The notes under the pieces: generated by a model
The model's database searches: none
Told to the model about the DNA's origin: nothing
The model's input: only the letters and a program-made list of their open reading frames with translations
Program-made: the position numbers and the translations under genes
Part shown: piece after piece, positions 1 through 9,708 of the stretch
How positions within the stretch are numbered: the stretch's first letter is position 1
Layout: every line of letters begins with the position of its first letter
Source of the DNA: an uncultured Pseudokineococcus sp.
Lineage (GTDB): Bacteria > Actinomycetota > Actinomycetes > Actinomycetales > Quadrisphaeraceae
Assembly (NCBI RefSeq): GCF_947499845.1
Contig: NZ_CANMPM010000002.1
Location: 1 to 64,000 of the forward strand
Reading direction: 5' to 3'
Length of the DNA: 64,000 bases

Positions 1-54
1 GCCATGCTCCGCAACGCCACCCTCTACGAGCCCCGCCCCGCCCGCGCGGCTTGA
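1..54 (+). CDS. 3' end of an unidentified gene (position of xseA)
   Basis: The reading frame is open from the left edge to a TGA at 52-54 and gives only 17 residues, ending in LYEPRPARAA. The next gene is xseB, and in actinobacteria xseA (exodeoxyribonuclease VII large subunit) usually lies directly upstream. I therefore infer this is the xseA tail, but the residues themselves are not diagnostic. The 85-bp gap to xseB is longer than is usual for an xseA-xseB pair. Confidence 0.35.
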   Translation, partial: AMLRNATLYEPRPARAA

Positions 55-71
55 CCAACCTCATAGGGACA

Positions 72-110
72 CCCCCCCCCCCGGGGCGGTAGGGCGGGAG
101 GGCGGGAGGG
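72..110 (+). other. C11 tract followed by a G-quadruplex-type run
   Basis: Positions 72-82 are eleven consecutive C. Positions 83-110 contain GGGG and then four further GGG runs, plus one GG, separated by 1-5 bases, which fits the usual intramolecular G-quadruplex pattern. The block lies just upstream of the -10 box of xseB. Formation in the cell is an inference. Confidence 0.6.
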
Positions 111-127
111 CCCGCCGGCCCGGCGCC

Positions 128-133
128 TAGGCT
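128..133 (+). promoter_or_regulatory. Putative -10 box for leaderless xseB
   Basis: TAGGCT fits the actinobacterial TANNNT -10 pattern and ends 6 bases before the ATG at 140. There is no Shine-Dalgarno sequence in that space. The layout predicts a transcript starting at or next to the A of the ATG (leaderless). No clear -35 box is visible; that region is the G-rich run. Confidence 0.45.
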
Positions 134-139
134 CGGCGC

Positions 140-406
140 ATGGCGCGTGACGACTCCCCCGCGGCCGCCGGCGCGACGGCGGGCGACCTCTCGGACCTCC
201 CGGCGCCCTCGACCCTCGGGTACGAGCAGGCGCGCGACGAGCTCGTGCGCGTGGTCGCGGCCCTCGAGGCGGGCGGCACGCCGCTGGAGCGCTCGCTGGC
301 CCTGTGGGAGCGCGGCGAGGCCCTCGCCTCGCGCTGCGAGGAGCACCTGGACGGCGCCCGCCGCCGCCTGGACGAGGCGACCGCCGCCGACGCCGACCGG
401 GGCTGA
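140..406 (+). CDS. xseB: Exodeoxyribonuclease VII small subunit
   Basis: This 88-residue protein matches XseB, the small helical subunit that binds the large XseA subunit to degrade single-stranded DNA into oligonucleotides. The typical XseB pattern is visible: a Tyr-Glu-Gln-Ala-Arg-Asp-Glu-Leu start to the first helix, then [21 protein letters not shown], then a second helix with [15 protein letters not shown]. Residues 1-30 are a Pro/Ala-rich extension. The start is the ATG at 140, which has no ribosome binding site but sits 6 bases after a -10-like box, suggesting leaderless expression. It is convergent with the DUF4245 gene. XseB proteins are about 70-90 residues, so the length is normal. 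Confidence 0.9.
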   Translation: MARDDSPAAAGATAGDLSDLPAPSTLGYEQARDELVRVVAALEAGGTPLERSLALWERGEALASRCEEHLDGARRRLDEATAADADRG

Positions 407-457
407 CCGCCGCTCCCGGCGCGGGCAGCCCGGACGCGGCCCGCAGGGCCCCGGCCG

Positions 458-1084
458 TCAGCCGGCCGGCGCGGCCTGCACGGCCGCGGCCAGCTCCACC
501 AGCTCGGGGAACTCCGCCGTGCCGAGCACGGCGGTGGTGGTGCCGCCCTCCTCGCGCACGAGCGCCCGCCGCGGCGGGTCGGACCGGCGCTCGGGCGCGG
601 CCGAGAAGACGCGCCACTCCCGGCCGTCGACGTCCTGCACGCCCTCCTCGGTGCCGGCGGAGGTGACGTCGCGCACCCACCGCTCGGTGGCCGAGCCCGC
701 GACGCGCAGGCCCGCGTACTCCTCCGACGGCGTCACCCAGCCGACGACCCACGTGGTGACGCCGTCGGGCCCGCTGTCCACGCGCGCGGCGTTGGGCGTC
801 CAGCCGTCCGGGACGGCGGGCACGGGCACCGGGAAGTCGACGCGCTGCTGGGCCCCGGCGGCGGCGCCGGCGACGTCGACCGGCGGCTGCTCGACCGCCT
901 GGGGGCGGGGCAGGAAGAGGAGCACGACCGCGACGCAGGCGAGGATGACGCCGAGCGAGATGACCATGTCCCGCGCCGTCTGCCGGGGTCGGGGGCGGCG
1001 GGGCGGCGGCTGGGGCGGGCGCTCCGTCGACGCGGCGACGGGCCGCCCGGGCTCGGGCGCGGCGGTGCTCACGCTCCCCATCAT
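458..1084 (-). CDS. DUF4245 family membrane-anchored protein
   Basis: This 208-residue protein has a Pro/Arg-rich cytoplasmic N-terminus (1-40), one membrane segment at about 41-58 ([19 protein letters not shown]) and an extracytoplasmic C-terminal domain. That domain contains [11 protein letters not shown] and [18 protein letters not shown], which fit the actinobacterial DUF4245 family. The function of the family is not established. In many actinobacteria it sits next to glpX, as here, where the two genes diverge across 1085-1275. Two adjacent ATG codons (1082-1084 and 1079-1081) give a Met-Met start, and a GTG slightly further in could also be used. Confidence 0.8.
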   Translation of the reverse strand: MMGSVSTAAPEPGRPVAASTERPPQPPPRRPRPRQTARDMVISLGVILACVAVVLLFLPRPQAVEQPPVDVAGAAAGAQQRVDFPVPVPAVPDGWTPNAARVDSGPDGVTTWVVGWVTPSEEYAGLRVAGSATERWVRDVTSAGTEEGVQDVDGREWRVFSAAPERRSDPPRRALVREEGGTTTAVLGTAEFPELVELAAAVQAAPAG

Positions 1085-1275
1085 CCCCCGGCGTCGCGGC
1101 GCCCGACCCTCGCCCCCGGTGGTCGCGAGGAGCGGCCGCCGCCCGCCGTCCGACGTGGCGCACCTCTCCCCGCGGGCGCCGGTCCCGCGCTCCCCCCGCC
1201 GCTAGGCTCGCGCCGCCGGCGGCCGCCCCTCCTCGGGGACCGCCCGCGCCCACCCGCCGCGACGACGGAGGCCCC

Positions 1276-2343
1276 GTGACGCAGAGCTCGCTGCCCGCCT
1301 CGCTGGTCGTGGACCAGCACTCCCCCGACCGCAACCTCGGCCTCGAGCTCGTCCGGGTCACCGAGGCGGCCGCCATGGCGGCGGGCCGCTGGGTGGGCCG
1401 CGGGGACAAGGACCGCGCCGACGGCGCCGCCGTCAACGCCATGCGCCGCTTCATCAGCACCGTGGCGATGCAGGGCACCGTCGTCATCGGCGAGGGCGAG
1501 AAGGACGAGGCGCCCATGCTCTTCAACGGGGAGCAGGTGGGCGACGGGACGGGCGCCGAGTGCGACGTCGCGGTCGACCCCATCGACGGCACGCGCCTGA
1601 CCGCGCAGGGCATGCCCAACGCGGTCGCGGTGCTCGCCGTCGCCGAGCGCGGGGCGATGTACGACCCGAGCGCCGTCTTCTACATGGACAAGCTCGCCAC
1701 CGGCCCGGAGGCGGCGGACGTCGTCGACATCCGCCTGCCGGCGGCCGAGAACATCCGGCTCGTCGCCCGCGCGAAGGGGCTGCGCCCCGAGGACGTCACG
1801 GTCGTCGTCCTCGACCGCCCCCGCCACCGCGCCCTGCTCGACGAGGTCCGCGACGCCGGCGCCCGCGTGCACCTCATCGCCGACGGCGACGTCGCCGGCG
1901 CCATCATGGCGGCGCGCGGCGGCACGGGCATCGACCTCATGCTCGGGATCGGCGGCACGCCGGAGGGCATCATCGCGGCCTGCGCGCTCAAGGCCCTCGG
2001 CGGCTCGCTGCAGGGGCGGCTGTGGCCGACGGACGACGTGGAGCGCCAGCGGGCGGTCGACGCCGGGCACGACCTCGACCGGGTCCTCACGACCGACGAC
2101 CTCGTCCGCGGGGACAACTGCTACTTCGTCGCCACCGGCATCACCGACGGCGAGCTCGTCAAGGGCGTGCGCTACTCCCCCGGCGTCGTGCGGACGCAGA
2201 GCCTCGTCGTGCGCTCGAAGTCGGGCACCGTGCGCGTCGTCGAGAGCGAGCACCAGGTGGCCAAGCTGCAGGCCTACGAGGCCGACCTCGGCCGGCCGCG
2301 CTCCGCGGAGCGGGCGGCGGAGCCCGCGGAGCCCCGGGCGTGA
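1276..2343 (+). CDS. glpX: Fructose-1,6-bisphosphatase class II
   Basis: This 355-residue GlpX-type phosphatase hydrolyses fructose 1,6-bisphosphate to fructose 6-phosphate in gluconeogenesis. Recognisable segments are [21 protein letters not shown], the metal-binding [14 protein letters not shown] and the catalytic [10 protein letters not shown]. The later [20 protein letters not shown] loop is also present. The GTG start at 1276 follows GGAGG with a 4-base spacer. Actinobacteria usually rely on this class as their main FBPase. The last four bases overlap the start of the PfkB kinase, so the two are probably translated together. A TAGGCT at 1203-1208 is a possible -10 box giving a leader of about 60 nt. 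Confidence 0.95.
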   Translation: MTQSSLPASLVVDQHSPDRNLGLELVRVTEAAAMAAGRWVGRGDKDRADGAAVNAMRRFISTVAMQGTVVIGEGEKDEAPMLFNGEQVGDGTGAECDVAVDPIDGTRLTAQGMPNAVAVLAVAERGAMYDPSAVFYMDKLATGPEAADVVDIRLPAAENIRLVARAKGLRPEDVTVVVLDRPRHRALLDEVRDAGARVHLIADGDVAGAIMAARGGTGIDLMLGIGGTPEGIIAACALKALGGSLQGRLWPTDDVERQRAVDAGHDLDRVLTTDDLVRGDNCYFVATGITDGELVKGVRYSPGVVRTQSLVVRSKSGTVRVVESEHQVAKLQAYEADLGRPRSAERAAEPAEPRA

Positions 2344-3308
2344 GCGCGGCGGACGGGCGCGCGGCGCTGGTCGTCGGCGAGGCCCTCGTCGACGTGGTCC
2401 ACCGCGAGGACGGCGCCGGCGGGGCGACGACCCGCGAGCACCCGGGCGGCAGCCCGGCCAACGTCGCCCTCGGCCTGGCCCGGCTCCAGCGGCGCGCGAC
2501 CCTCCTCACGCGCCTCGTCGACGACGAGCGCGGCCGCACCGTCCTCGCGCACCTGCGCGGCTCGGGCGTCGAGCTCGCCGCCCCGCTGCTGCCCGCGGAG
2601 GGCGGCGCCCGCACGTCGACGGCGCAGGCGCACCTCGACGCGGACGGCGGCGCGCAGTACGAGTTCGACCTCGAGTGGTCGCTGCCGGAGGAGGTCCTCG
2701 CCGACGTCCTGGCCGCCGGCGAGCGCCCGCTGGTCGTCTGCACCGGGTCGCTCGGCACGGCCCTCGAGCCCGGGGCGGCGCAGGTCTCGCGCCTGCTCGA
2801 CGCCCTGCGGCCCACGACGACCGTCGTGTACGACCCCAACCTGAGGCCGAGCATCATCGGCACCGCGGAGGCGGCCCGCCCCGGCGTCGAGGCCCTCGTC
2901 GCGACGGCGGACGTCGTCAAGCTGAGCGCCGAGGACGCCGAGTGGCTGTTCCCGGACCGCGCCCCGGAGGAGACCGTCCGCTCCTGGCTGGGCCTCGGGC
3001 CGTCCGTCGTCGTCCTCACCCGCGGCGGGGACGGCGCGCTGGCGGTCTGCGCGGCCGGCGAGGTGGACGAGCCGGGCCGCCGGGTCGAAGTGGCCGACAC
3101 CGTCGGGGCGGGCGACTCCTTCACCGGCGGCCTCGTCGACGCCCTGTGGTCGGCCGGCCTGCTCGGCGCCGAGCGCCGCGGCGCCCTCGCCGGGGTCGAC
3201 CTCGAGGTGCTGCGGGGGTGCGTGGCCGCGGCCACGGACGTCTCCGCCGTCACGGTCTCCCGCCCCGGCGCCGACCCGCCCACGCGCGCGGAGCTGGAGC
3301 GCCGCTGA
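2340..3308 (+). CDS. PfkB-family sugar kinase, fructokinase-like
   Basis: This 322-residue ribokinase/PfkB-family protein transfers phosphate from ATP to a sugar. It shows the N-terminal substrate signature [14 protein letters not shown] and the C-terminal anion-hole/catalytic signature [12 protein letters not shown], whose Asp is the catalytic base. YDPNLRP and [12 protein letters not shown] fit fructokinase-like members better than ribokinase, but the substrate cannot be fixed from sequence. The GTG start overlaps the glpX stop by four bases (GTGA). Pairing with FBPase suggests that the product feeds or controls the fructose phosphate pool. Confidence 0.88.
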   Translation: MSAADGRAALVVGEALVDVVHREDGAGGATTREHPGGSPANVALGLARLQRRATLLTRLVDDERGRTVLAHLRGSGVELAAPLLPAEGGARTSTAQAHLDADGGAQYEFDLEWSLPEEVLADVLAAGERPLVVCTGSLGTALEPGAAQVSRLLDALRPTTTVVYDPNLRPSIIGTAEAARPGVEALVATADVVKLSAEDAEWLFPDRAPEETVRSWLGLGPSVVVLTRGGDGALAVCAAGEVDEPGRRVEVADTVGAGDSFTGGLVDALWSAGLLGAERRGALAGVDLEVLRGCVAAATDVSAVTVSRPGADPPTRAELERR

Positions 3309-3344
3309 CGCCGCCGCCCGCGCCGGGAGGCGCGCGCGGCGGCG
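3309..3344. terminator. Hairpin between convergent kinase and sugC genes
   Basis: Arms 3309-3324 and 3329-3344 pair over 16 bp with one mismatch around a GGGA loop, immediately after the kinase stop codon. There is no T-run. It could terminate both converging transcripts. Confidence 0.5.
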
Positions 3345-3356
3345 ACGGCTCGGCGG

Positions 3357-4619
3357 TCAGGCGGGGGCGCCCTCCCTGGTGTGCTCGCGCGAGCGCTCCA
3401 GCGCCTGGCGCCGGACCTCCTCCGTGTCGGCCTGGATGGCGCGCGCCCGCTCCTCGTCCCGGGTGAGGCTCAGCCCCGAGGACGGGTCGAAGAGGTGCAG
3501 GCTCGCCGGGTCGAACCAGAGGCGGGCCCGGTCGCCGTCGCGCACGCGGCTGCGGGCGTCGAGGGTGACGACCATCTGGTGGCGCATGCTCTCGCCGTCG
3601 AGCTCCTTGTCGAGCTCGGCGAGCTTGGCGGCGACCCGCTCGTCCGGGCTGAAGGGCACGTAGGCGTAGAGCTCGTTGCCGAGCCACTCGGTGACGTCCA
3701 CGTCGACCTCGAAGGTCGTGCCCCGCTCGCGGCGCGGTCCCTCGAGGGTCTCGGCGTCCTCCACGTGCTCGGGGCGCAGGCCGGCGATGAGGAACTCCGA
3801 GCCCTCCGCCCGGCGGGCGACGTCCGGGCTGATCTCGACGTCCCCGAAGGGCAGCGAGAGCGTCGTCCCCGACAGCTGCGCGGGCAGGAAGTTCATCGGC
3901 GGAGAGCCGATGAAGCCCGCGACGAAGAGGTTGACCGGCTCCTCGTAGAGCTCGCGGGGGCTCGCCACCTGCTGCAGCTCGCCCTTGCGCAGGACGGCGA
4001 CCCGGTCGCCGAGCGTCATCGCCTCGGTCTGGTCGTGGGTGACGTAGACCGTCGTCGTCCCGAGGCGGCGCTGCATGCGCGCGATCTCGGTCCGCATCTG
4101 GCCGCGCAGCTTGGCGTCGAGGTTGGACAGCGGCTCGTCGAAGAGGAAGGCGTCGGCCTGCCGGACGATCGCCCGCCCCATCGCCACGCGCTGGCGCTGG
4201 CCGCCCGAGAGGTTGGCGGGCTTGCGCTCGAGGTGGTCGCGCAGCTCGAGCAGGTCGGCGGCGTCCTGCACGCGCCGGTCCACCTCCTCGTCGGAGTGCT
4301 TGCCCTTCGCCAGCCGCAGCGGGAAGGCGATGTTCTCGTAGACCGACAGGTGCGGGTAGAGCGCGTAGTTCTGGAAGACCATCGCGAGGTTGCGGTCGCG
4401 GGGGGCCTTGTCGTTGACGCGCTTCCCGCCGATGGTGAGGTCGCCGTCGGTGATGTCCTCCAGGCCGACGATCATCCGCAGGAGCGTGGACTTCCCGCAG
4501 CCGGACGGGCCGACGAGGATGACGAACTCACCGTCCTTGATGTCGAGGCTGACGTCGTTGACGGCCGGGAAGCCGTCGCCGTACTTCTTGACGATGTGGT
4601 CGAGGGTGATGGTGGCCAT
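3357..4619 (-). CDS. sugC: ABC sugar importer ATPase, SugC/MsmK type
   Basis: This 420-residue protein is the ATP-hydrolysing subunit of a carbohydrate importer. Walker A (GPSGCGKST, near residue 40), Q-loop ([14 protein letters not shown]), signature ([16 protein letters not shown]), Walker B ([17 protein letters not shown]) and the H-loop ([11 protein letters not shown]) are all intact. A C-terminal OB-like regulatory domain follows ([14 protein letters not shown] onward), as in MalK/UgpC proteins. The C-terminal tail of about 45 charged residues is longer than in MalK. It is the last gene of the four-gene importer operon, 40 bp after sugB. Single-ATPase actinobacterial importers sometimes share this subunit with other permeases, so it may serve more than one transporter. 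Confidence 0.9.
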   Translation of the reverse strand: MATITLDHIVKKYGDGFPAVNDVSLDIKDGEFVILVGPSGCGKSTLLRMIVGLEDITDGDLTIGGKRVNDKAPRDRNLAMVFQNYALYPHLSVYENIAFPLRLAKGKHSDEEVDRRVQDAADLLELRDHLERKPANLSGGQRQRVAMGRAIVRQADAFLFDEPLSNLDAKLRGQMRTEIARMQRRLGTTTVYVTHDQTEAMTLGDRVAVLRKGELQQVASPRELYEEPVNLFVAGFIGSPPMNFLPAQLSGTTLSLPFGDVEISPDVARRAEGSEFLIAGLRPEHVEDAETLEGPRRERGTTFEVDVDVTEWLGNELYAYVPFSPDERVAAKLAELDKELDGESMRHQMVVTLDARSRVRDGDRARLWFDPASLHLFDPSSGLSLTRDEERARAIQADTEEVRRQALERSREHTREGAPA

Positions 4620-4659
4620 GGCGCTCTCCTTGTCGGTCTGCGGTCGCGGGCCGGGGCGC

Positions 4660-5505
4660 TCAGCCCTTGACGGCGCCGTTGGTGAGGCCGGCGACGATCC
4701 GGCGCTGGAAGACCAGGACGATGATGACGACGGGGATGGTGACGACGACGGCCGCGGCCGACGTCGCCCCCGTGGGCTCCTCGAACTGCGAGGCGCCCGT
4801 GAAGAAGGCCAGGGCGGCGGGGACGGGCCGGGACGCGTCGGTCGACGTCAGCGAGATGCCGAAGACGAAGTCGTTCCAGGCCAGGAAGAAGGCGATGATC
4901 GCCGTGGTGAAGACGCCGGGGACGGCCAGCGGGACGATGACCTTGGTGAAGGCCTGCCAGGTCGTGGCGCCGTCCACCTGCGCGGCCTGCTCCATGTCCC
5001 AGGGGATCTCGCGGAAGAAGGCCGACAGCGTCCAGATGGCCAGCGGCAGCGTGACGGCGAGGTAGGGGATGATGAGCCCCGGCCAGGTGTCGTAGAGCCC
5101 GACCGTCCGCCAGATGTTGAAGAGGGGCGTGACGATGGAGATGACGGGGAAGATCGCCACCGCGAGCGCCGTCGTCAGCAGGAGCTTCTTGCCCGGGAAC
5201 TGCAGCCGCGAGACGGCGTAGGCCGTGAGCGTGGCGAGCACCACCGCGATGAGGGTGGCGATGAGGGCGATGCCGATGGAGTTCCGCAGCGCCGGGAGGA
5301 AGAGGTCGGAGGCGTCGCCGGTGATGATGAGCCGGTAGTTCTCCCACGTGACCTCGCCCGGGAGGAAGCGGTTCTCGGTGAGGCCGGCGTTCGTCTTGAG
5401 GGACAGCGAGAGGATCCAGGCCACGGGGAACAGGGCGTAGACGACGATCGCCGCCCCCGCCACGTACCAGAGCACCTTCTCCCGGGTCGACATGCGCGCA
5501 CCCAC
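4660..5505 (-). CDS. sugB: ABC sugar importer permease, MalG/SugB type
   Basis: This 281-residue inner-membrane permease has about six membrane segments and the cytoplasmic EAA loop ([16 protein letters not shown]) that docks to the ATPase. The start is uncertain. A GTG at 5509-5511 overlaps the sugA stop, but the strong GGGGGGAG lies only 5 bases before the next in-frame GTG at 5503-5505, so I chose that one. An ATG at 5491-5493 is also possible. Position and family match SugB/MalG in trehalose/maltose importers. It acts with SugA to form the membrane channel. Confidence 0.88.
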   Translation of the reverse strand: MGARMSTREKVLWYVAGAAIVVYALFPVAWILSLSLKTNAGLTENRFLPGEVTWENYRLIITGDASDLFLPALRNSIGIALIATLIAVVLATLTAYAVSRLQFPGKKLLLTTALAVAIFPVISIVTPLFNIWRTVGLYDTWPGLIIPYLAVTLPLAIWTLSAFFREIPWDMEQAAQVDGATTWQAFTKVIVPLAVPGVFTTAIIAFFLAWNDFVFGISLTSTDASRPVPAALAFFTGASQFEEPTGATSAAAVVVTIPVVIIVLVFQRRIVAGLTNGAVKG

Positions 5506-5507
5506 GG

Positions 5508-6533
5508 TCACTCCCCCCTCTGCCGGGACAGGTCCACCTTGAACACCTTGACGAAGAGCACGGCGATGAGGACGACCAGGAGGAACAGGAGGACGGAGAT
5601 CGCCGAGCCGAGCCCGACCTCCTGGCGCTGGATGGTCTGGCGGTAGGCCAGGAAGGCCAGCGTCTCAGTCCCGTTCGTGCCGGCCGTCATGATGAAGACG
5701 TTGTCGAAGATGCGGACGGCGTCCAGCGTGCGGAAGAGCAGCGCCACCATGATGGCGGCCTTCATGTTCGGGAGGGTGACCTTCCGCAGCCGCTCCCAGA
5801 AGGTGGCCCCGTCGACCCGGGCCGCCTCCTGCAGGTCCTCGGGGACCTGCGCGAGGCCCGCCAGCAGGAGCAGCGAGATGAAGGGCGTCGTCTTCCAGAT
5901 CTCCGAGAGCATGATGACGACGAGGGAGCTGCCCCGCTCCGCGAACCAGTTGAAGTCCTCGCCCACGAAGGGCAGCCACTGGTTGACGAAGCCGGAGTTG
6001 AGGTCGAACGCGTAGAACCAGGCGAACGCCGAGACGACGGTGATGATGGCGTACGGGATGAGGATCGCCGTCCGCAGCACGGGTCGCAGCGTGGTGATCG
6101 CGCGGTGCATCACCATCGCCAGCGCGAAGCCGATGACGAGCTCCACCGCCACCGTGATGACCGTGATGTACGCCGTCGTGGTGAAGGCCCGCCACCACAG
6201 CGGGTCGGTGAGGATGGTCGTGTAGTTCTGCAGCCCGATGAACGCCCTCTGGTCCGGCGCGGTGAGCCGGTAGCTGAAGAGGGAGTCGTAGACGGCCAGC
6301 AGCATGGGGTAGGCGACGACGCCGATCATCACGAGGAAGGCGGGCGCGACGAGCAGCAGCCCGAGGTTGCGCTCCCCCCTGGCGCGGTCCGTCAGCGGCT
6401 GCCGGCCGCCCGCGCGCCGCGCCCGGCCCTCCTGCCGGCCCGTGGGCCGCGGGTCGACCGCGTCGCGCCCGTCGCCCGTCGCGTCCGCCCCGGCGCGGGA
6501 GGCGCCGCTCGTCGTGGGCCTCGTGGCGCTCAC
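5508..6533 (-). CDS. sugA: ABC sugar importer permease, MalF/SugA type
   Basis: This 341-residue permease has a cytoplasmic, hydrophilic N-terminus of about 55 residues and six membrane segments starting at [20 protein letters not shown]. The EAA loop is [18 protein letters not shown]. The GTG start at 6531-6533 overlaps the stop of the binding-protein gene (GTGA) and is preceded by GGGGAGG at 7 bases. The large in-frame upstream extension on the same strand belongs to the shadow of lpqY. It is the first of the two transmembrane subunits, paired with sugB. Confidence 0.9.
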   Translation of the reverse strand: MSATRPTTSGASRAGADATGDGRDAVDPRPTGRQEGRARRAGGRQPLTDRARGERNLGLLLVAPAFLVMIGVVAYPMLLAVYDSLFSYRLTAPDQRAFIGLQNYTTILTDPLWWRAFTTTAYITVITVAVELVIGFALAMVMHRAITTLRPVLRTAILIPYAIITVVSAFAWFYAFDLNSGFVNQWLPFVGEDFNWFAERGSSLVVIMLSEIWKTTPFISLLLLAGLAQVPEDLQEAARVDGATFWERLRKVTLPNMKAAIMVALLFRTLDAVRIFDNVFIMTAGTNGTETLAFLAYRQTIQRQEVGLGSAISVLLFLLVVLIAVLFVKVFKVDLSRQRGE

Positions 6534-7897
6534 AGCAGGGCCTCCCCGCGCAGGACCTCGGTGATGAGCTCGGCGGACCGCTCCGGCGTGGTCTCCGGGT
6601 CCGCGGTCTCGGGGCGCCAGGTGCGCTGGATGCCCGTCGAGACGACGTCGTAGAAGGGCGTCTGCGGCCGGGGCGCGGCGAGCTGCGTCGACTCCTGGAT
6701 GGTGGGCGCCATCGGGTAGTCCTCCAGCAGGCTCTCGTCGTCGAAGGCCGCCGCGTTCGACGGCGGGTTGCCGTTGCTGAGGAAGTAGTACGTCTGGTTC
6801 TCCACCGACGCGATGCACTGCGCCGCCTCGTAGGCGAGGTCGGGGTCGTCCGTGAAGGCGCCCACGCCGAGGTTGATGCCGCCGTAGGGGGTCGCCGGCT
6901 CGACGTCGGCGTCGACGCGCGGGTAGAGGGTCCAGCCGTAGTCGTCGAGGACCGACTGCTCGAGGCTGCCCTGCTCGACGAGCGTCTGGCCGCGAGCCCA
7001 GACGTACGGCCAGTTGACCATGAAGCCGCCGGCGTCGGACTCGAAGAGCGCGGCGCTGGCGTCCTCGTCGGCCGTCGACAGCTGCGGGCCGCCGACGCCG
7101 GCGTCGGCGATGCGCTGCATGATCGCCGCGGCCTCGCGGCCCTCCGGGCTGTCGAGGTCGACCTCGATCTCGGCCGCCGGCGCCTCCGGGTTGGCCAGGA
7201 CGTCGCCGCCCTGGGAGACGACGAGGGCGTTGACCCAGACCGTCATCGACTCGGCGGCGCGCCCCTGCACGCCGACGGTCGTCCCCGTCTGCTCGGCCGC
7301 GTCGATGATCTCGTCCCAGGTGACCGGGCCGCTCATGTCGAGCCCTGCCTCCTCCGCCACCGACTGGCGGTACCAGAGCAGCTGGGTGTTGGCCCAGAAG
7401 GGCACCGTCACCAGCTCGTCGGCGTAGGTGGCCCCGGCGAGCGCGCCGTCGAGGACGCCCTCGCTGACGGCGTCGGCCACCTCCGGCGGCATCGGCGCGA
7501 AGAACCCGGCCTCGCTGAACTCCGGGATGAAGGGCGGGTCGAGGCTCATGATGTCGACCGAGGAGTCCCCGGCGACGAGGCGCCGCACGAGCTGCTCGCG
7601 CTGGCCCTGCGGGTTGTTCGGCAGGATCTGCACGTTGAGGGCGAAGCGCCCCTGGTTCTCCTCGGTGCAGCGGCGCGCGATCTCCTGCTGACCGCCGGAG
7701 TCCGGGTTGATGTACCAGTTGAGGACGGGGGTGCCGTCGGCGGTGACCTCCTCGCCCTCGGAGCCGCACGACGCGAGCAGCGCCGCCGCGACGACGACCG
7801 CCGCCGGGGCCGCTGCCCCGGCGCTCCCCGGGAGGCGACGCCGCCGGCGTCTCCCCGTGCGCGCGCTGCCGGACGGGTCTCGCGGACGTGGGCCCAC
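6530..7897 (-). CDS. lpqY: Sugar-binding lipoprotein, LpqY-like
   Basis: This 455-residue family-1 extracellular solute-binding protein is a lipoprotein. A twin-Arg/Arg-rich start is followed by a hydrophobic stretch and the lipobox LLASC, with the lipidated Cys near residue 41. Segments such as [27 protein letters not shown] and the sequence around MVNWPYVWA resemble mycobacterial LpqY, the trehalose receptor of LpqY-SugABC. Trehalose or a related disaccharide is therefore the best guess, from remembered similarity. The GTG at 7895-7897 is preceded by AAGGAG at 7 bases, which decides the start over the longer upstream frame. It is the first gene of the operon, divergent from fumC. Confidence 0.85.
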   Translation of the reverse strand: MGPRPRDPSGSARTGRRRRRRLPGSAGAAAPAAVVVAAALLASCGSEGEEVTADGTPVLNWYINPDSGGQQEIARRCTEENQGRFALNVQILPNNPQGQREQLVRRLVAGDSSVDIMSLDPPFIPEFSEAGFFAPMPPEVADAVSEGVLDGALAGATYADELVTVPFWANTQLLWYRQSVAEEAGLDMSGPVTWDEIIDAAEQTGTTVGVQGRAAESMTVWVNALVVSQGGDVLANPEAPAAEIEVDLDSPEGREAAAIMQRIADAGVGGPQLSTADEDASAALFESDAGGFMVNWPYVWARGQTLVEQGSLEQSVLDDYGWTLYPRVDADVEPATPYGGINLGVGAFTDDPDLAYEAAQCIASVENQTYYFLSNGNPPSNAAAFDDESLLEDYPMAPTIQESTQLAAPRPQTPFYDVVSTGIQRTWRPETADPETTPERSAELITEVLRGEALL

Positions 7898-8040
7898 GGC
7901 GGTCTCCTTCGTCGTCGAAGAGGATGCGTGGGCGAAGCGTGCCCCCACCCCGGACCCCCCGCCACCGGGAGATCGCCGACATGTCGGACGCGTCACCCCG
8001 GCGGCCGCCCGGCAGCGGTCACCGGCCGCGGCACGGCACG

Positions 8041-9486
8041 ATGTCGGCCATGACGGACGACACCCCGACGACACCCGCCGGCAGCGCAGCCCCCGAGGGC
8101 TTCCGGGTCGAGCACGACACCATGGGCGAGGTCCTCGTCCCCGCCGACGCCCTCTACCGGGCGCAGACCCAGCGCGCGGTCGAGAACTTCCCCATCAGCG
8201 GGACGACGCTCTCGCGCGTCCACGTCGAGGCCCTCGCCCGGATCAAGAAGGCCGCGGCGCAGGCCAACGCCGAGCTCGGCGTCCTCGACCAGGACGTCGC
8301 CGACGCGATCGCCGCCGCCGCGGACGAGGTCGCCTCCGGCGCCCACGACGACCAGTTCCCCGTCGACGTCTTCCAGACGGGCTCCGGCACGTCGTCGAAC
8401 ATGAACACCAACGAGGTCCTCGCGACGCTGGCGACCCGCCGCCTCGGCCGCGACGTGCACCCCAACGACCACGTCAACGCCTCGCAGTCCTCCAACGACG
8501 TCTTCCCCACCTCGGTGCACGTGGCCGCGACGTCCGGCGTCGTCCACCAGCTGCTGCCCGCCCTCGAGCACCTCGCGGACGCCCTGCAGCGCAAGGCCGA
8601 CGCCTGGGCCGGCGTCGTCAAGGCCGGTCGCACCCACCTCATGGACGCCACGCCCGTGACGCTCGGGCAGGAGTTCGGCGGCTACGCCCAGCAGGTGCGC
8701 TACGGCGCCGAGCGCGTGCGGGCCGCCCTCCCGCGCACGGCCGAGGTCCCCCTCGGCGGCACGGCCACCGGCACCGGCATCAACACGCCCGCGGGCTTCC
8801 CCCAGCGCGTCATCGAGCTGCTGGCGCAGGACACGGGCCTCCCCGTCACCGAGGCGCCCGACCACTTCGAGGCGCAGGGCGCGCGCGACGGCCTCGTCGA
8901 GCTGTCGGGCGCGCTGCGCTCGGTCGCGGTGAGCCTCACCAAGGTCTGCAACGACCTACGGTGGATGGGCTCGGGGCCGAACACCGGCCTCGGCGAGCTC
9001 CGCATCCCCGACCTGCAGCCGGGCAGCTCCATCATGCCGGGCAAGGTGAACCCCGTCGTCCCCGAGGCCGTGCTCATGGTCTGCGCCCAGGTCGTCGGCA
9101 ACGACGCCGCGACGGCGTGGGCGGGCGCGAGCGGCTCCTTCGAGCTCAACGTCGCCATCCCCGTCATGGCGCGCAACGTGCTCGAGTCCGTCGTCCTGCT
9201 CGCCAACGGCTCGCGGATCCTCGCCGACCGCACGGTCGAGGGGCTCGAGGCCGACGAGGAGCGCGCCCGCGCCCTCGCCGAGTCCTCGCCGTCCATCGTC
9301 ACGCCGCTCAACCGCGTCATCGGCTACGAGGCGGCCGCGAAGGTCGCCAAGCACGCCGTGGCCCACGGCGTCACGGTGCGCGAGGCCGTCGTCGCCCTCG
9401 GCTTCGTCGAGCGCGGCGAGGTCACCGAGGACCAGCTCGACAGCGCCCTCGACGTCCTCGCCATGACGCGGCCGCCGCAGCGCTGA
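8041..9486 (+). CDS. fumC: Fumarate hydratase class II
   Basis: This 481-residue fumarase interconverts fumarate and malate in the TCA cycle. The superfamily signature [11 protein letters not shown] is present, together with [27 protein letters not shown] (substrate binding) and [17 protein letters not shown] (catalytic His region). ATG codons at 8041 and 8050 are both possible, and neither has a clear ribosome binding site. The first is used here, leaving an N-terminal tail of about 20 Thr/Ala-rich residues before the conserved [11 protein letters not shown]. The family is normally about 460-470 residues. It ends in a strong hairpin. Confidence 0.95.
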   Translation: MSAMTDDTPTTPAGSAAPEGFRVEHDTMGEVLVPADALYRAQTQRAVENFPISGTTLSRVHVEALARIKKAAAQANAELGVLDQDVADAIAAAADEVASGAHDDQFPVDVFQTGSGTSSNMNTNEVLATLATRRLGRDVHPNDHVNASQSSNDVFPTSVHVAATSGVVHQLLPALEHLADALQRKADAWAGVVKAGRTHLMDATPVTLGQEFGGYAQQVRYGAERVRAALPRTAEVPLGGTATGTGINTPAGFPQRVIELLAQDTGLPVTEAPDHFEAQGARDGLVELSGALRSVAVSLTKVCNDLRWMGSGPNTGLGELRIPDLQPGSSIMPGKVNPVVPEAVLMVCAQVVGNDAATAWAGASGSFELNVAIPVMARNVLESVVLLANGSRILADRTVEGLEADEERARALAESSPSIVTPLNRVIGYEAAAKVAKHAVAHGVTVREAVVALGFVERGEVTEDQLDSALDVLAMTRPPQR

Positions 9487-9498
9487 CGCGCCCGACGC

Positions 9499-9539
9499 AC
9501 GAGGGGCCGCCACCTGCGTCGCAGGTGGCGGCCCCTCGT
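9499..9539. terminator. Perfect 19-bp hairpin after fumC
   Basis: Arms 9499-9517 and 9521-9539 are perfect inverted repeats around a GTC loop, 13 bases after the fumC stop. No T-run follows. It is placed to stop transcripts coming from fumC and from the converging transglycosylase gene. Confidence 0.75.
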
Positions 9540-9557
9540 ACGTCACCCCTCAGGCGG

Positions 9558-9700
9558 ACTTCGTAGCCTTCTTCCGCCGGACGAGGCCCCTCACACGGAC
9601 TTCGTAGCCCTCTTCCGCCGGACGAGGCCCCTCACACGGACTTCGTAGCCTTCTTCCGCCGGACGAGGCCCTCCACGCGGAGTTCGTGGCCTTCTTCCGC
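9558..9700. repeat. 41-bp tandem array, about 3.5 units (array D)
   Basis: Units begin at 9558, 9599, 9640 and 9681, exactly 41 bp apart. The first two differ by one base and the third by a few. The fourth keeps its first half (TTCGTGGCCTTCTTCCGC) before running into the 3' end of the transglycosylase gene. Shared pieces are CTTCGTAGCC, TCTTCCGCCGGACGAGG and CCCCTCACACGG. The unit length is not a multiple of three, and stop codons occur, so it is not coding. It lies between two convergent genes. Here, unlike in the other arrays, the whole unit is conserved. Confidence 0.85.
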
Positions 9701-9708
9701 TACGGGGC

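Noticed and set aside
1560-2339. Long open frame upstream of the PfkB kinase in the same frame
   Set aside because: It is an out-of-frame reading of glpX with Arg/Pro-rich low-complexity sequence. The kinase signature begins only at 2340.
3357-7897. Maltose or glycerol-3-phosphate importer as the primary call
   Set aside because: The ATPase is generic, but the binding protein looks closer to LpqY. Without a search, trehalose-type remains the best but unproven guess.
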